A stretch of DNA of 64,000 bases from Shimia abyssi (GCF_003014475.1 NZ_PYGJ01000009.1:1-64000), one strand, 5' to 3'; shown: positions 16,958 to 26,219, numbered from the stretch's first letter. Numbers and translations: made by a program. The notes: generated by a model from the letters alone, not told the origin.

Positions 16958-17881
16958 TTACTCCGCTGTCTTCAATGTGGTGTCGACCATCAAGCCCGAT
17001 TTGCCACAGATGTTCAGGATATGATCATACCCCAGCTTGGAATAGTCAAAAGGATCGGCCTTGGCGGGGTTCTGTTCCGCCTCAACAACGATCCATCCCT
17101 GATAGTTCATCGCCGCCAACCGATCAGTGATCGCCTGAAAATCAATGCATCCTTCCGGGTCGCCCGGCACGGAATAGACACCGGCAGCGACACCATCAAG
17201 AAAGCTGCGATCCTGCGTCTGGACCCAGTCGAGCACGGGCTGGCGCACGTCCTTGAAATGAACGTGATGTACCCGGTGCCCCCATTTGTCCAAAACCGCC
17301 AGCGGATCGGCTCCGGCAAAATGCAGATGCCCGGTATCATAAAGAAGGGTCAGCTCATCGCTCGACCCATCCATCAGCCAATCGATATCCTCGGCGTCCT
17401 GCACCATCGCCCCCATGTGGTGGTGATAGCTCAGCTTAACACCTTGATCAGAAGACCATTTCGCAAGCTCCGACAGCTTTGCACCATAGGCCATCACCTC
17501 GTCCCGGTTCAGCTTGGGGCGGCGGGACACGGGCGTGCCCTGATCGCCCTGAATGGTGTTAGAGCATTCGGCATAAACGACGCAGGGCGCGTTCAGCGCC
17601 GCGAACTGTTCCACCTGTTCGCGGATCGCGTCGCGTTCCTCAGCCAGAGAGGCAACCATCAGATTGCCGGAACACCACCCACCGCACAGCGCCACGCCAT
17701 AGCGATCCAGATAAGCACGAAGCCCCTCTGTATCCGCCGGCATCCGTCGGCCTCGCTCCACGCCAAGATAGCCGATCTTGCCGGCATCCCGCATGGCCCC
17801 TTCGGTGGTGTAATCCTTGGTCAGCTCAGGCAGATCATCGTTCTGCCAAGCAATCAGGGAAATCCCGACTTTCACGCTCAT
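16958..17881 (-). CDS. iolE: Myo-inosose-2 dehydratase
   Basis: 307 aa. A xylose-isomerase-type TIM barrel that dehydrates scyllo-inosose (2-keto-myo-inositol). The opening VKVGISLIAWQNDDLPEL is typical of IolE, followed by LGVERGRRMP, LSYHHHMGAMVQDAEDID with metal-ligand His, LLYDTGHLHFAGADP, VHFKDVR and a terminal WIVVEAEQNPAKADPF. It lies 22 bases after iolG and five before iolB. The next enzyme, the ring-opening hydrolase IolD, and the kinase IolC are not in the window and must be encoded elsewhere if the pathway is complete. Confidence 0.95.
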   Translation of the reverse strand: MSVKVGISLIAWQNDDLPELTKDYTTEGAMRDAGKIGYLGVERGRRMPADTEGLRAYLDRYGVALCGGWCSGNLMVASLAEERDAIREQVEQFAALNAPCVVYAECSNTIQGDQGTPVSRRPKLNRDEVMAYGAKLSELAKWSSDQGVKLSYHHHMGAMVQDAEDIDWLMDGSSDELTLLYDTGHLHFAGADPLAVLDKWGHRVHHVHFKDVRQPVLDWVQTQDRSFLDGVAAGVYSVPGDPEGCIDFQAITDRLAAMNYQGWIVVEAEQNPAKADPFDYSKLGYDHILNICGKSGLMVDTTLKTAE

Positions 17882-17903
17882 CTCTCTCGCCCCCTGCCGG
17901 ATG

Positions 17904-18905
17904 CTAGCCGAATTCCGCTACGTCGACCACTCGACGTTCCGCCACGGATGTCACCGCCGCTTCGGCCAAGATCAGCGACATCAGCCCGTCCTGACCACTT
18001 GGCGTTGGGGCGGCATTGTCGCGAATGGTGGCGACAAATGCGGCGATCTCGGCGGCATAGGCTTCGGTATAGCGGGTCATGAAAAAATCATGCAGCGGCG
18101 GGCGGGTATAGCCGGTTTCATTAGCCACCTCGATCGACACCGGGCGCTGGTTTTCAGCTGCGGCCAGACCCTTTTCGCCAAACACCTCAATGCGCTGATC
18201 ATAGCCATAACTGGCGCGGCGTGAGTTGGTGATCGTACACTGGCGCCCGCTGGCTGTGGTCAGGATAACCGAAGCCGTGTCAAAATCACCGTGATTTGCC
18301 ACCTCAGGATCAACCAGAACCGAGGCGCTGGCCTGAACCGAGACCACCTCTTCACCCAACAAAAAGCGCGCCATGTCGAAATCATGGATCGTCATATCGC
18401 GGAAAATCCCGCCTGAGACGTCAATATATTCCATCGGCGGCAGGCCAGGATCGCGCGAGATGATGGTGACCTGCTCGACCTTGCCCAATGTGCCCTGATC
18501 CACCCGCGCCTTGAGCGCGCGGAAATGCGGGTCAAACCGACGATTAAAGCCTAGCATAAGCGTCGCGTTCTCGGCTTTGACCACGTCCAGGCATTCGCGC
18601 ACCCGCGTAATGCTCAGGTCGATGGGTTTTTCGCAAAACACGGCTTTGCCCGCCTTTGCAAAAAGTTCGATCAGATCGGCATGTGTGTTGGTCGGGGTGC
18701 AAATGATGACCCCATCGATTGTCGCGTCGGCGGCAATATCTTCGATCCCTCGCACAGCGCATCCGTATTGATCCGCAACCGCCTGTGCGGCTTTCTCAAA
18801 CGCATCGGCAACTGCCACCAGTTCCGCGTCCGGATCATACCAGATCGCTTGTGCGTGTACTTTGCCGATACGTCCGGCACCCAAAAGAGCTATCTTGGCC
18901 GACAT
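17904..18905 (-). CDS. iolG: Inositol 2-dehydrogenase
   Basis: 333 aa Gfo/Idh/MocA oxidoreductase. It oxidises myo-inositol to scyllo-inosose with NAD+, the first step of the pathway. The Rossmann motif is IALLGAGRIGKVHAQAI at the N-terminus, the catalytic Lys sits in FCEKPIDLS, and GFNRRFDPHF and GGIFRDMTIHDFDMARFLLG are typical of IolG, with the active-site Asp and His. First gene of the iolG-iolE-iolB unit. The 160-base gap upstream should hold its promoter. Confidence 0.94.
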   Translation of the reverse strand: MSAKIALLGAGRIGKVHAQAIWYDPDAELVAVADAFEKAAQAVADQYGCAVRGIEDIAADATIDGVIICTPTNTHADLIELFAKAGKAVFCEKPIDLSITRVRECLDVVKAENATLMLGFNRRFDPHFRALKARVDQGTLGKVEQVTIISRDPGLPPMEYIDVSGGIFRDMTIHDFDMARFLLGEEVVSVQASASVLVDPEVANHGDFDTASVILTTASGRQCTITNSRRASYGYDQRIEVFGEKGLAAAENQRPVSIEVANETGYTRPPLHDFFMTRYTEAYAAEIAAFVATIRDNAAPTPSGQDGLMSLILAEAAVTSVAERRVVDVAEFG

Positions 18906-19066
18906 GTTTGTTCTCCCTACAAAAGTCGCCGTTTTCCAGATTGTCGCGCGCTGCGACCCACCTGCCTAAGCCGTCTAAATCCTCTTGGAGCTGTTACGCA
19001 AGGCCCCGGCGTTCTCCGCCGAATGCCCTTTGCCGCTCCTCCCCTTACGCCCCGAGAACCGCGGTA

Positions 19067-20002
19067 CTATTTTTTCCTTAGTGCCTGTGACACACGGAAT
19101 GCACCGGGCGCAAAGCCACGGCTGCGTGTGCGCAGCACCGGCGTGTTATCGGACGTGCCCGCGAACGCCTCGCGCACCACAACATAAAGTCCGCTTGTGA
19201 TGATAATACCTGCGCCAATCAGCGTTTGCTGATCCACGGATTCGCCATACAGAAAGTAGCCGAAAAAGATGGCCCAGATGATCTGGGAATATTGCATCGG
19301 GGCGACAATGGCCGCGTCACCAACCGTGTACGCACCCACAAGACATAATGCGGCGGCAAAACCGAGCAGCGCAATGATGCCCATCGCCGCCAGATCAATC
19401 AGCGGCATGGGTTCATAAACCAGCCACAGCCCGCCGCCCATCACCGCAAACGTCGCCGCCAGCGGAAACAGCATCATGACAACACGCCGCTCTTCGCGAC
19501 CAATCTTGCGGGCAATGATCGATTGCAGTGACGCAAACAGAACCAGCCCAAACGCCGCCAGATGCCCAAGGCCCAGTTCCGCCGAACCGGGGCGCACCAC
19601 GATCACAACACCCACCAGCCCAACCAGCACCGCGCCAGCCCGATGGATACCGACTTTCTCGCCCAGAATTGGGATTGCAAGAATGGTGATCAATAGCGGC
19701 ACAGTAAAGAAAATCGAATACGCCTGGGCCAGCGGGAGCGTCGAGACAGCGTAAAACCCACACATCCCGCCCATTGCCATCGCAAAGGACCGCAGCGCGA
19801 CCCACCACGGATGCACCGGGCGCAGGTTGCCATACGTGGGGTCCCGCACCAGCATCAACGTGACCAGTGGGAATGACAAAAGACTGGTGAAAAACAGAAT
19901 TTGAATTGGCGAGTAAATCCCACCAAGGTAACGCACGACAATATCATGCGTTGAAAACAGGGCAAATCCTGCCAATCCAAGGAGGATGGCTTTCAAGCTC
20001 AT
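19067..20002 (-). CDS. DMT-superfamily (EamA) permease
   Basis: 311 aa with ten predicted membrane helices arranged as two EamA repeats (about residues 1-140 and 150-285). Opening MSLKAILLGLAGFALFSTHD and internal motifs such as GVVIVVRPG and MQYSQIIWAIFFGYFLYGE are those of drug/metabolite exporters of the RhaT/YdcZ class. The substrate cannot be read from sequence. It lies between leuB and iolG on the same strand; the leuB terminator region separates it from leuB, so it probably has its own promoter. Confidence 0.88.
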   Translation of the reverse strand: MSLKAILLGLAGFALFSTHDIVVRYLGGIYSPIQILFFTSLLSFPLVTLMLVRDPTYGNLRPVHPWWVALRSFAMAMGGMCGFYAVSTLPLAQAYSIFFTVPLLITILAIPILGEKVGIHRAGAVLVGLVGVVIVVRPGSAELGLGHLAAFGLVLFASLQSIIARKIGREERRVVMMLFPLAATFAVMGGGLWLVYEPMPLIDLAAMGIIALLGFAAALCLVGAYTVGDAAIVAPMQYSQIIWAIFFGYFLYGESVDQQTLIGAGIIITSGLYVVVREAFAGTSDNTPVLRTRSRGFAPGAFRVSQALRKK

Positions 20003-20068
20003 GATGCAATTCCGTCAGGATATGTTAGCGGTAGCTTCTATGGAGCGCAGAGCGGCGCGGAAATCAAC

Positions 20069-20097
20069 AAAAAAGGCGCGGTTGCCCGCGCCTTTTT
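20069..20097. terminator. Bidirectional rho-independent terminator after leuB
   Basis: GGCGCG (20075-20080) and CGCGCC (20087-20092) form the stem, extended by A-T pairs: AAAAAA before and TTTTT after. T-runs exist on either strand, so it can end leuB transcription (minus strand, stop at 20125) and block plus-strand read-through. Confidence 0.85.
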
Positions 20098-20124
20098 GCA
20101 ATTTTTGGGGGCTGTGCCCGCATA

Positions 20125-21228
20125 TTACAGGCTGGCATCCAGCGCCGCCAAAACCGCATCACCCATTTCCTGGGTCGAAACCGGCGCGTCGCCATCTGCC
20201 TGCATCAGATCGGCTGTGCGCACACCATCGGCGAGCACCTTTTCCACGGCGGCTTCAAGGCGGTCAGCCTCTTCACCTACACTAAACGAATACCGTAGTG
20301 CCATTGCGAGGCTCAGAATGCAGGCGCTGGGGTTGGCCTTGCCCTGACCAGCAATGTCAGGTGCCGAACCGTGTACCGGTTCATACATCGCTTTGGGGCG
20401 GCCATTCTCCATCGGCGCGCCAAGGCTGGCCGACGGCAACATGCCAAGGCTGCCAGTCAGCATCGCCGCGCAATCCGACAGAATATCGCCAAACAGGTTA
20501 TCGGTGTAGATCACGTCAAACTGTTTTGGCGCACGCACCAGCTGCATCGCGCCGTTATCGGCATACATATGCGAAAGCTCGACCTCTGGGTAATCCTTGG
20601 CCACCTCGGTTACGACTTCGCGCCAAAGGATACCCGATTCCATCACGTTGGCTTTTTCCATCGAGCACAGTTTCTTGTTGCGCTTCATGGCCAGCTCAAA
20701 CGATGCCCGCGCACCGCGTTCAATCTCGCTTTCGGTGTAACGCTGGGTGTTGATACCGACACGCTCGTTACCTTCCTCAAAAATGCCACGCGGCTCGCCA
20801 AAATACACACCCGAGGTCAACTCGCGCACGATCATGATATCAAGGCCACCCACAATGTCAGTCTTGAGCGACGAGAAATCCGCCAGCGCATCAAAGCACT
20901 GTGCCGGACGCAGATTGGCGTAAAGGTCCATCTCTTTGCGCAAACGCAGCAATCCGCGCTCTGGCTTTACCGAAAAGTCCAGATCGTCATACGCAGGGCC
21001 ACCCACAGCACCCAGCAGAACCGCGTCCACTTCTTGTGCTTTGGCCATGGTCTCGTCCGTCAGAGGCACGCCATGCGCGTCATAGGCCGCGCCGCCCACC
21101 AGATCCTCGGTCACGTCAAAATTCAGGCCACGGTTTTCGCCGTACCAGTCAATAATGCGGCGCACCTGCGCCATGACTTCGGGGCCAATGCCGTCACCGG
21201 CAAGAATGAGAAGCGAGGGGTTGCTCAT
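20125..21228 (-). CDS. leuB: 3-isopropylmalate dehydrogenase
   Basis: 367 aa, the usual length. LeuB oxidatively decarboxylates 3-isopropylmalate with NAD+ in leucine synthesis. Motifs: [13 protein letters not shown] at the N-terminus, [33 protein letters not shown] with the substrate-binding arginines, [16 protein letters not shown], and [21 protein letters not shown] with the metal-binding Asp, then [18 protein letters not shown] near the end. leuC and leuD lie about 5-7 kb to the right on the same strand but are not in one operon with it. A strong terminator follows. Confidence 0.97.
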   Translation of the reverse strand: MSNPSLLILAGDGIGPEVMAQVRRIIDWYGENRGLNFDVTEDLVGGAAYDAHGVPLTDETMAKAQEVDAVLLGAVGGPAYDDLDFSVKPERGLLRLRKEMDLYANLRPAQCFDALADFSSLKTDIVGGLDIMIVRELTSGVYFGEPRGIFEEGNERVGINTQRYTESEIERGARASFELAMKRNKKLCSMEKANVMESGILWREVVTEVAKDYPEVELSHMYADNGAMQLVRAPKQFDVIYTDNLFGDILSDCAAMLTGSLGMLPSASLGAPMENGRPKAMYEPVHGSAPDIAGQGKANPSACILSLAMALRYSFSVGEEADRLEAAVEKVLADGVRTADLMQADGDAPVSTQEMGDAVLAALDASL

Positions 21229-21289
21229 GAGCGCAGTCCGTTCTTGATAAAATTTGTCCGCCTTGCCCTAACGGGCGTTGCCGGAAAGA

Positions 21290-22186
21290 TCAAGAAACGA
21301 AGGCCCGCAACCCCGTTTCAAGCAGGCTCCAAATGCGCGAAATACGCGGGGTGTGGCGCAAAGTTTCATGCGCCGTCAGCCAGACCGGCAAAACCGGGAG
21401 CGGAAAATCCAACGCCACTTCTTCGATTCCCGGCGTCGCCCGCGCGATTTCGGCCTGGCAAAACCCAAGCCCACAACCCGCGCGCACCAGTTCCCAATAG
21501 GCGCTCTGGTTGTCACAGCGCACCGCAAACCAGTCACGGCTGGCAGGGATCCCCATGCCGCGCATTTCGCGAATGATATCGTCGTTGGCGTCATACCCAA
21601 TTATATCGTGGTGGCGCAGCTCCTCGGCTGTGGCTGGCTTGCCTCGCCGCGACAAGTACTCGCGCGTGGCAAACATGCCCAACCGAATATCGCCCAGATG
21701 TTTGGTGATCATGTCCAGCTGTGTCGGGCGGTACATGCGCACGGCAATGTCGGCCTCACGGAACAACAGGTTTTCAGACGCGTCCGACGGGATCAGGTCA
21801 ATTTGTATATCCGGCTCCGCTGCGCGCATCTGGGCGATGATGCCGGGCATAGCGTGATGGGCCATGAACACGCTGGTCGCGATGCGCACGTCCCCTTGCA
21901 GCCGGGTTTGTGCCCCTGCCGCCGTGATTGCCAACGCCTGCATGGCCTGCGCCATAGCTTGTGCGTGCGGCAACAGCTCTTTACCTTGAGGCGAGAGTTC
22001 AAACCCGCGCGCATGACGCAGGAACAGCTCCGCCCCGAGCTGAGCTTCAAGTGCGCGGATATGGCGCCCAAGTGTCGGCTGAGACATCCCCAGCTTGTGC
22101 GCACCCGTCGACAGAGTGCCCGCTTGCGCCACCGCCAGAAAGGACTGGATCAGCGACCAGTCGAGTGTGTTCAGAGCAGTATCCAT
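21290..22186 (-). CDS. LysR-family transcriptional regulator
   Basis: 298 aa. An N-terminal winged helix-turn-helix (DWSLIQSFLAVAQAGTLS, then MSQPTLGRHIRALEAQLGAE) and a C-terminal periplasmic-binding-like sensor domain from about residue 90. It is divergent from the NAD-dependent epimerase gene, with 94 bases between starts. The gap holds two palindromes with TTCA/TGAA arms, one overlapping this gene's own start codon, the standard arrangement for a LysR regulator controlling itself and its neighbour. The ligand is unknown. Confidence 0.93.
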   Translation of the reverse strand: MDTALNTLDWSLIQSFLAVAQAGTLSTGAHKLGMSQPTLGRHIRALEAQLGAELFLRHARGFELSPQGKELLPHAQAMAQAMQALAITAAGAQTRLQGDVRIATSVFMAHHAMPGIIAQMRAAEPDIQIDLIPSDASENLLFREADIAVRMYRPTQLDMITKHLGDIRLGMFATREYLSRRGKPATAEELRHHDIIGYDANDDIIREMRGMGIPASRDWFAVRCDNQSAYWELVRAGCGLGFCQAEIARATPGIEEVALDFPLPVLPVWLTAHETLRHTPRISRIWSLLETGLRAFVS

Positions 22187-22198
22187 TCAATAATGAAT
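22185..22198. promoter_or_regulatory. Palindrome over the LysR start codon, candidate operator
   Basis: ATTCA-ATAA-TGAAT. It overlaps the ATG of the LysR gene, so binding would block its expression (autorepression). It shares half-sites with the palindrome at 22207-22221. Confidence 0.5.
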
Positions 22199-22206
22199 AC
22201 CATACT

Positions 22207-22221
22207 TTCACTTTTAGTGAA
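22207..22221. promoter_or_regulatory. Palindrome in the LysR/epimerase gap, candidate operator
   Basis: TTCACT-TTT-AGTGAA, a perfect 6-bp inverted repeat with a 3-base centre, 59 bases before the chosen epimerase start. It is AT-rich and of the T-n-A form expected for LysR binding. Confidence 0.5.
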
Positions 22222-22280
22222 TAGTATCACGAAAATGAATGGCTATGCTTAAAGGACACCCACAAGAAGGAGCCTCGCTC

Positions 22281-23198
22281 ATGTCCCAAACTGTCCTGAT
22301 CCTTGGTGCCACGGGCCGCCTTGGCCGCCATGCTGCGGCTGCGTTTTCGTCGGCAGGCTGGCACGTGCGCGTGTTTAATCGTCACACCGACACACTTGAG
22401 ACGGCTGTTTATGACGTCGATGTCATCGTGAACGCGTGGAACCCAGCCTATCCCGATTGGGTCGCACAAATGCCGCGTCTGCACTCCGCCGTTATCCGCG
22501 CCGCGCGGCTGGTAAATGCTACGGTAATCGTACCCGGCAATGTCTATGTTTATGGCTCTGAAGCCCCCGCGCCGTGGTCTGCTGACACGCCACATCTGGC
22601 AACCAACCCGCTTGGCCGCAACCGCCAAAGCATGGAGCGCGCCTATCGGGACAGCGGCGTGCGCACCATCCTATTGCGTGGCGGCGATTTCATCGACACT
22701 CAGGAGTCGGGCAATTGGTTTGACAAGATCATGACCGCAAAACTCAACCGTGGCCGCCTGGTCTATCCCGGTGCGACCGACATCCCACATGCCTGGGCCT
22801 ATCTACCCGACATGGCGCGCGCCGCAGTCGCGCTTGCGGAGATGCGCGACAAACTGTCAGACTTCGAGGATATCCCCTTTCCCGGCTACACCCTGACAGG
22901 TGTAGAAATCGCAAAACACCTCTCTGACATCACCGGTCAAAACGTGGGTTTGTCACCGTTCAACTGGCGAGCCATCCGTCTTGCCGTGCCGTTCTGGAAA
23001 CTGGCACGGCATCTGCTGGAGATGCGCTATCTCTGGAATAAACCGCACAGCCTTGACGCCGCACGCTTTGATACGCTTCTACCGGATTTCGAACCGACAC
23101 CTGTTGCACAGGCTTTGGCCAGCGCAATCGGCCATGCTTCACAGGTCCAGATCAACCCAGACCAGCCTGTGTCTGCTCGCGTCGGTGCCTTTATGTGA
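22281..23198 (+). CDS. NAD-dependent epimerase/dehydratase (atypical SDR)
   Basis: 305 aa from the ATG at 22281, which follows GAAGGAG; an upstream ATG at 22239 lacks a ribosome site. The Rossmann motif is VLILGATGRLGRHAAAAF. NVYVYGSEAPAPW replaces the catalytic Y-x-x-x-K region, and WAYLPDMARAAVALAEM fits extended or atypical SDRs that act on nucleotide sugars or serve as sensors. No substrate can be named. It is divergent from the LysR gene, its likely regulator. Its last 60 bases overlap the 3' end of the convergent nuclease-fold gene. Confidence 0.85.
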   Translation: MSQTVLILGATGRLGRHAAAAFSSAGWHVRVFNRHTDTLETAVYDVDVIVNAWNPAYPDWVAQMPRLHSAVIRAARLVNATVIVPGNVYVYGSEAPAPWSADTPHLATNPLGRNRQSMERAYRDSGVRTILLRGGDFIDTQESGNWFDKIMTAKLNRGRLVYPGATDIPHAWAYLPDMARAAVALAEMRDKLSDFEDIPFPGYTLTGVEIAKHLSDITGQNVGLSPFNWRAIRLAVPFWKLARHLLEMRYLWNKPHSLDAARFDTLLPDFEPTPVAQALASAIGHASQVQINPDQPVSARVGAFM

Positions 23199-24173
23199 AA
23201 GGGTTGCATGCTCCTCTGTCCCTTTGCGTGGCCAGAATACGCCAGCGTCAAATACCGCCAGATCCGCCGAGGGCAGCACATAATCGACACGCAAGTTGCC
23301 GGGGATCGGGTCAGTCCAGTCGACAGTTGGCCCCATCCCCGCGTGCGGATCTTGCAGGCGCCGGTCGCTCAGCAGGGCGCGGATCGCCTCTTGCCGCCCT
23401 TCACCACGATCAGGGTCAAGGTTTGCATTGCCCAGCACAACAAACGCCCCTTCAGGTGCTTTGCCAATCTCGCCCGCCATCATCATCGACACCAGCCGCA
23501 ACTCATCCGCATTGCGCAAACCATTTCGATCTTCGGGGCCGTCAAACACCGGTGGTCCGGCGGCAAAGGTTAGCAAGTTCAGCATTTTCCCATCGGGCCC
23601 GGTCACAGGAACGCTCCAGTGACCGACGGATGACAACCGCTGCGCCTCCAGCGCCATGGCGCTTGGAAAGGGGCGATTGTCCACCTCTGGCAAGGTCGCG
23701 CCGGGCAGATCACGCCACAACAGCGCACTGAAATCCTGTACCCCCTCTGTCGCAATAGGCCAGCGAGAGAACAACACCATCGCGCCATCTCCATAAAACC
23801 GCCCGTACCCCTGTGCATCACGCGGGCCATAGGTGCGCCCGTCGCCATCCAAATCTATCCCACTGGCCGCACCTGCATTCGTAGGCAGGGCAAAGGCATG
23901 CGGGTAAAATATTCCATGTTCAGACATCAGGTCGCGCAGCGCCATTGCGCCGTGCAAATTGTGATCGTAATCAACGCCTTGCAGCATCAAGATGTCTGGG
24001 GCCACGTGGGCTACCACTTGCGCCACTGCAATTGCCTGAGGATCGCGACGCAGGATGTCGCGCGCCATCACACCCGGCCCCTTGCGCGACAACTCCACAT
24101 CAAAACTGGCCACACGCACGCGCTCCGCCCAAACGGGCAGCGCCAGACAGGCCAGCACAAAAACGGAGATCAG
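23139..24173 (-). CDS. Exported endonuclease/exonuclease/phosphatase-fold protein
   Basis: The frame is open from an ATG at 24290, but that would overlap the upstream gene by 121 bases. At 24173 a CTG overlaps the upstream TGA (CTGA), mirroring the usual ATGA coupling, and gives an ideal short signal peptide, ISVFVLACLALPVWA. I therefore place the start there (344 aa). The body matches the EEP family: VASFDVELSRKGPGVMARDI, ILMLQGVDYDHN in place of the usual LQE, FVVLGNANLDPDRGEG for the NxD motif, RVDYVLPS, and the final ASRHRLVWVDL with the catalytic His. It is probably a periplasmic phosphodiesterase. Substrate unknown. Confidence 0.83.
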   Translation of the reverse strand: MISVFVLACLALPVWAERVRVASFDVELSRKGPGVMARDILRRDPQAIAVAQVVAHVAPDILMLQGVDYDHNLHGAMALRDLMSEHGIFYPHAFALPTNAGAASGIDLDGDGRTYGPRDAQGYGRFYGDGAMVLFSRWPIATEGVQDFSALLWRDLPGATLPEVDNRPFPSAMALEAQRLSSVGHWSVPVTGPDGKMLNLLTFAAGPPVFDGPEDRNGLRNADELRLVSMMMAGEIGKAPEGAFVVLGNANLDPDRGEGRQEAIRALLSDRRLQDPHAGMGPTVDWTDPIPGNLRVDYVLPSADLAVFDAGVFWPRKGTEEHATLSHKGTDASRHRLVWVDLDL

Positions 24174-25021
24174 GCGGTGCGCAAGGCCCGCGCGGCCGCA
24201 TAGGCGCGCCGCCGATTGTCGCGGATCATCTCTGCTACACGGGTCATTGCCATCCCGCGCATGATCAGGCTCGCCGGAATAAAGGCCCATGCACTTATCG
24301 TCCAGATCAACGTCATCGGGTCATCCAGATAGATTGGATCAACCAGATCCGACATCATCTGCACGATCGCCGGGATCAAGAATGGCATGAGAAACCCTAA
24401 CGCAATGTTAAGGCGTCCGTCGCGTTGTAGTCGCGGCAGGACGTCCCCGCCGGCAGTCGGGTCAAACAAGGGCAGATTCACCCAGACATTAAACGCACCA
24501 TTGCGCGCCGGCCAACCGAGGATACGCACCTGAAAATAGAAGATAGCCAGCGCCATTAGCGATATCAGATACGATAACCCAGATGATGTGCGCACGGCCT
24601 CTATCAATTGCGGCGACGCATTATCAGGCAGCATGATCACCATCAGGCGTACCGGCGAATATGGAAAATCAATCGCATCGCCCACCACAATACCCAGCGT
24701 GTGCAAAAACGATGTAAAGGCGTTGGGCGTGTATTGCCCTCGTGCGATGACCGACAAACAGAAAACTGCCAAAAAGATCGCCAGAAATCGCAGCCGATTA
24801 AACGGCGGCGCATAGCGAAACTCAACAATCGATGGATAGGCCGAGAAGTACTCGATAAAAACGAGCCCGGCTGAGAACAGCGCGAACAAAAGAACAATCT
24901 CGACGGCGTCCGGGCTGACGTTTGGCAGCACTAATGCTGGCGTTGCAAACAACAACGCTACCAATATTGCCCGCGTCAAAGCGCTTATGATTCGTCCTAA
25001 CACTGCCCGTTCCCTCTTCAA
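24170..25021 (-). CDS. Multi-pass membrane protein of unknown function
   Basis: 283 aa. Hydrophobic segments near residues 13-32, 40-60, 78-95, 150-170 and 208-265 suggest five or six membrane helices, with a hydrophilic C-terminal tail rich in Arg and Ala. No motif I recognise. Its stop overlaps the presumed CTG start of the exported nuclease-fold gene, so the two are translationally coupled and may work together at the membrane. Confidence 0.8.
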   Translation of the reverse strand: MKRERAVLGRIISALTRAILVALLFATPALVLPNVSPDAVEIVLLFALFSAGLVFIEYFSAYPSIVEFRYAPPFNRLRFLAIFLAVFCLSVIARGQYTPNAFTSFLHTLGIVVGDAIDFPYSPVRLMVIMLPDNASPQLIEAVRTSSGLSYLISLMALAIFYFQVRILGWPARNGAFNVWVNLPLFDPTAGGDVLPRLQRDGRLNIALGFLMPFLIPAIVQMMSDLVDPIYLDDPMTLIWTISAWAFIPASLIMRGMAMTRVAEMIRDNRRRAYAAARALRTA

Positions 25022-25391
25022 ACTGGACGTCGCGATACGTGCCGCGATCTTTTTCCAACTTGATCCCGCGCTTTGTGGCGGGGTGCCTCATTCTCGCCTT
25101 AATCCTGCCGCCTTTCACGCGCGCGCTCAAGACTTTGTTTGGTTCAGGGTTAAGAAGCGCAACCACAGCCGCTGAACTGGTGCCGGAAAGCATCATTTGC
25201 GCCGTGGAATTATGTATTGAGACCAATAGTCTACAAGATGTAGTGGCTAAACTGCGCGTCTATACCATGCGATCAATATGTTAACCGCACGTACAGTGCG
25301 TGCAAATTACGGTGCAAATCACCGCCCCATTTCCGCCACATTCTGACCCAAGCGGCGAGACCACATCCAGAACCGGCACAAATCCGCTTGA
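25022..25391. other. Gap without a supported gene
   Basis: About 370 bases between the membrane-protein start and the glycosyltransferase stop. An 81-codon plus-strand frame from a GTG at 25039 carries one hydrophobic stretch but has no ribosome site and no recognisable family. I see no terminator. The left part should hold the promoter of the membrane-protein gene. Confidence 0.4.
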
Positions 25392-26219
25392 CTACTGGAT
25401 AAGGCGTTTCTCTTGCTTCAACCCGCTCATGTCGAATCCGATTTCGTCTGCAAACCGCGCGATAAAGCTGTCTTTCTCAGGCCGATGCAGCGTGTGATAC
25501 CGTCGCACCATCGAGGCATAAAGATGTATGGCCAGCGTATTTTCAGTGATCCAGCGATCATCCTGACTTGCACAGCTAAAGAAGACATCCGCGTATATAC
25601 CGCGAATGGGGTAAAACACGTCTGGCGCGCGCACATGCTCGACTTCGCCGGTCTTGTTCAACGCATAGTCAAGCGCACGCGGCCCCAATGACGGCCGTTG
25701 TAGGCGAAACGCCCGCAGCAACCGCTTGCCGGGTGGCTCTGCGGCGACCTCGGCCTTGACCTTCTTACCCAACCACGGTGGCACACATTCCGGGTCTTCA
25801 AACAGGTCCAGCAGATAGTTCAACGTCTCTGATGTTTTTGGAAGCCGCAGCACCGCGCCATTGATCGTGCCCGGAGGTTCAAACCCGACATGATAGTCAT
25901 CGTTCGGTAGCGGGCGATAACACAGCATATCTGTGTCGATCCACATCATGTCTGTCTGCTTAAGCAGATAGAGGCGGAACAGGTCCGACAACATCGATGG
26001 TGGTGCCTTGGTGTGGCCCGCCTTGACCGGATCCCAGACTTCCTGCACTGGGCAGGTGCGCACGCCCGACGGAACTTCTGGAGCCTTGGCTTCGGTATGA
26101 AACAACGTCACCTCGTGACCGCGCTGCACAAAGCTGGCCAACGACAATTCGTGCAGCCAGTCAAGCCGCTCGCCGATCCACAGGCTGGCAACCGCTGGAA
26201 GAGTAGGGCTCTGTGGCAT
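25392..26219 (-). CDS. Glycosyltransferase with a DXD sugar-binding motif
   Basis: 275 aa. It opens with VASLWIGERLDWLHELSLAS and carries PPSMLSDLFRLYLLKQ followed by MMWIDTDMLCYRPL. The D-x-D in a hydrophobic strand is the nucleotide-sugar/metal site of GT32-like (Och1/TcdA-related) enzymes. No signal peptide or membrane helix, so it acts in the cytoplasm, probably on surface polysaccharide or a lipid-linked acceptor. It stands alone between leuD and the unknown membrane protein, so the acceptor cannot be inferred. Confidence 0.8.
   Translation of the reverse strand: MPQSPTLPAVASLWIGERLDWLHELSLASFVQRGHEVTLFHTEAKAPEVPSGVRTCPVQEVWDPVKAGHTKAPPSMLSDLFRLYLLKQTDMMWIDTDMLCYRPLPNDDYHVGFEPPGTINGAVLRLPKTSETLNYLLDLFEDPECVPPWLGKKVKAEVAAEPPGKRLLRAFRLQRPSLGPRALDYALNKTGEVEHVRAPDVFYPIRGIYADVFFSCASQDDRWITENTLAIHLYASMVRRYHTLHRPEKDSFIARFADEIGFDMSGLKQEKRLIQ

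Noticed and set aside
16919-18082. 387-codon plus-strand ORF opposite iolE
   Set aside because: Antisense shadow of iolE and the iolG end; no family resemblance and no ribosome site.
20371-21576. 401-codon plus-strand ORF opposite leuB
   Set aside because: Antisense shadow; leuB is unambiguous.
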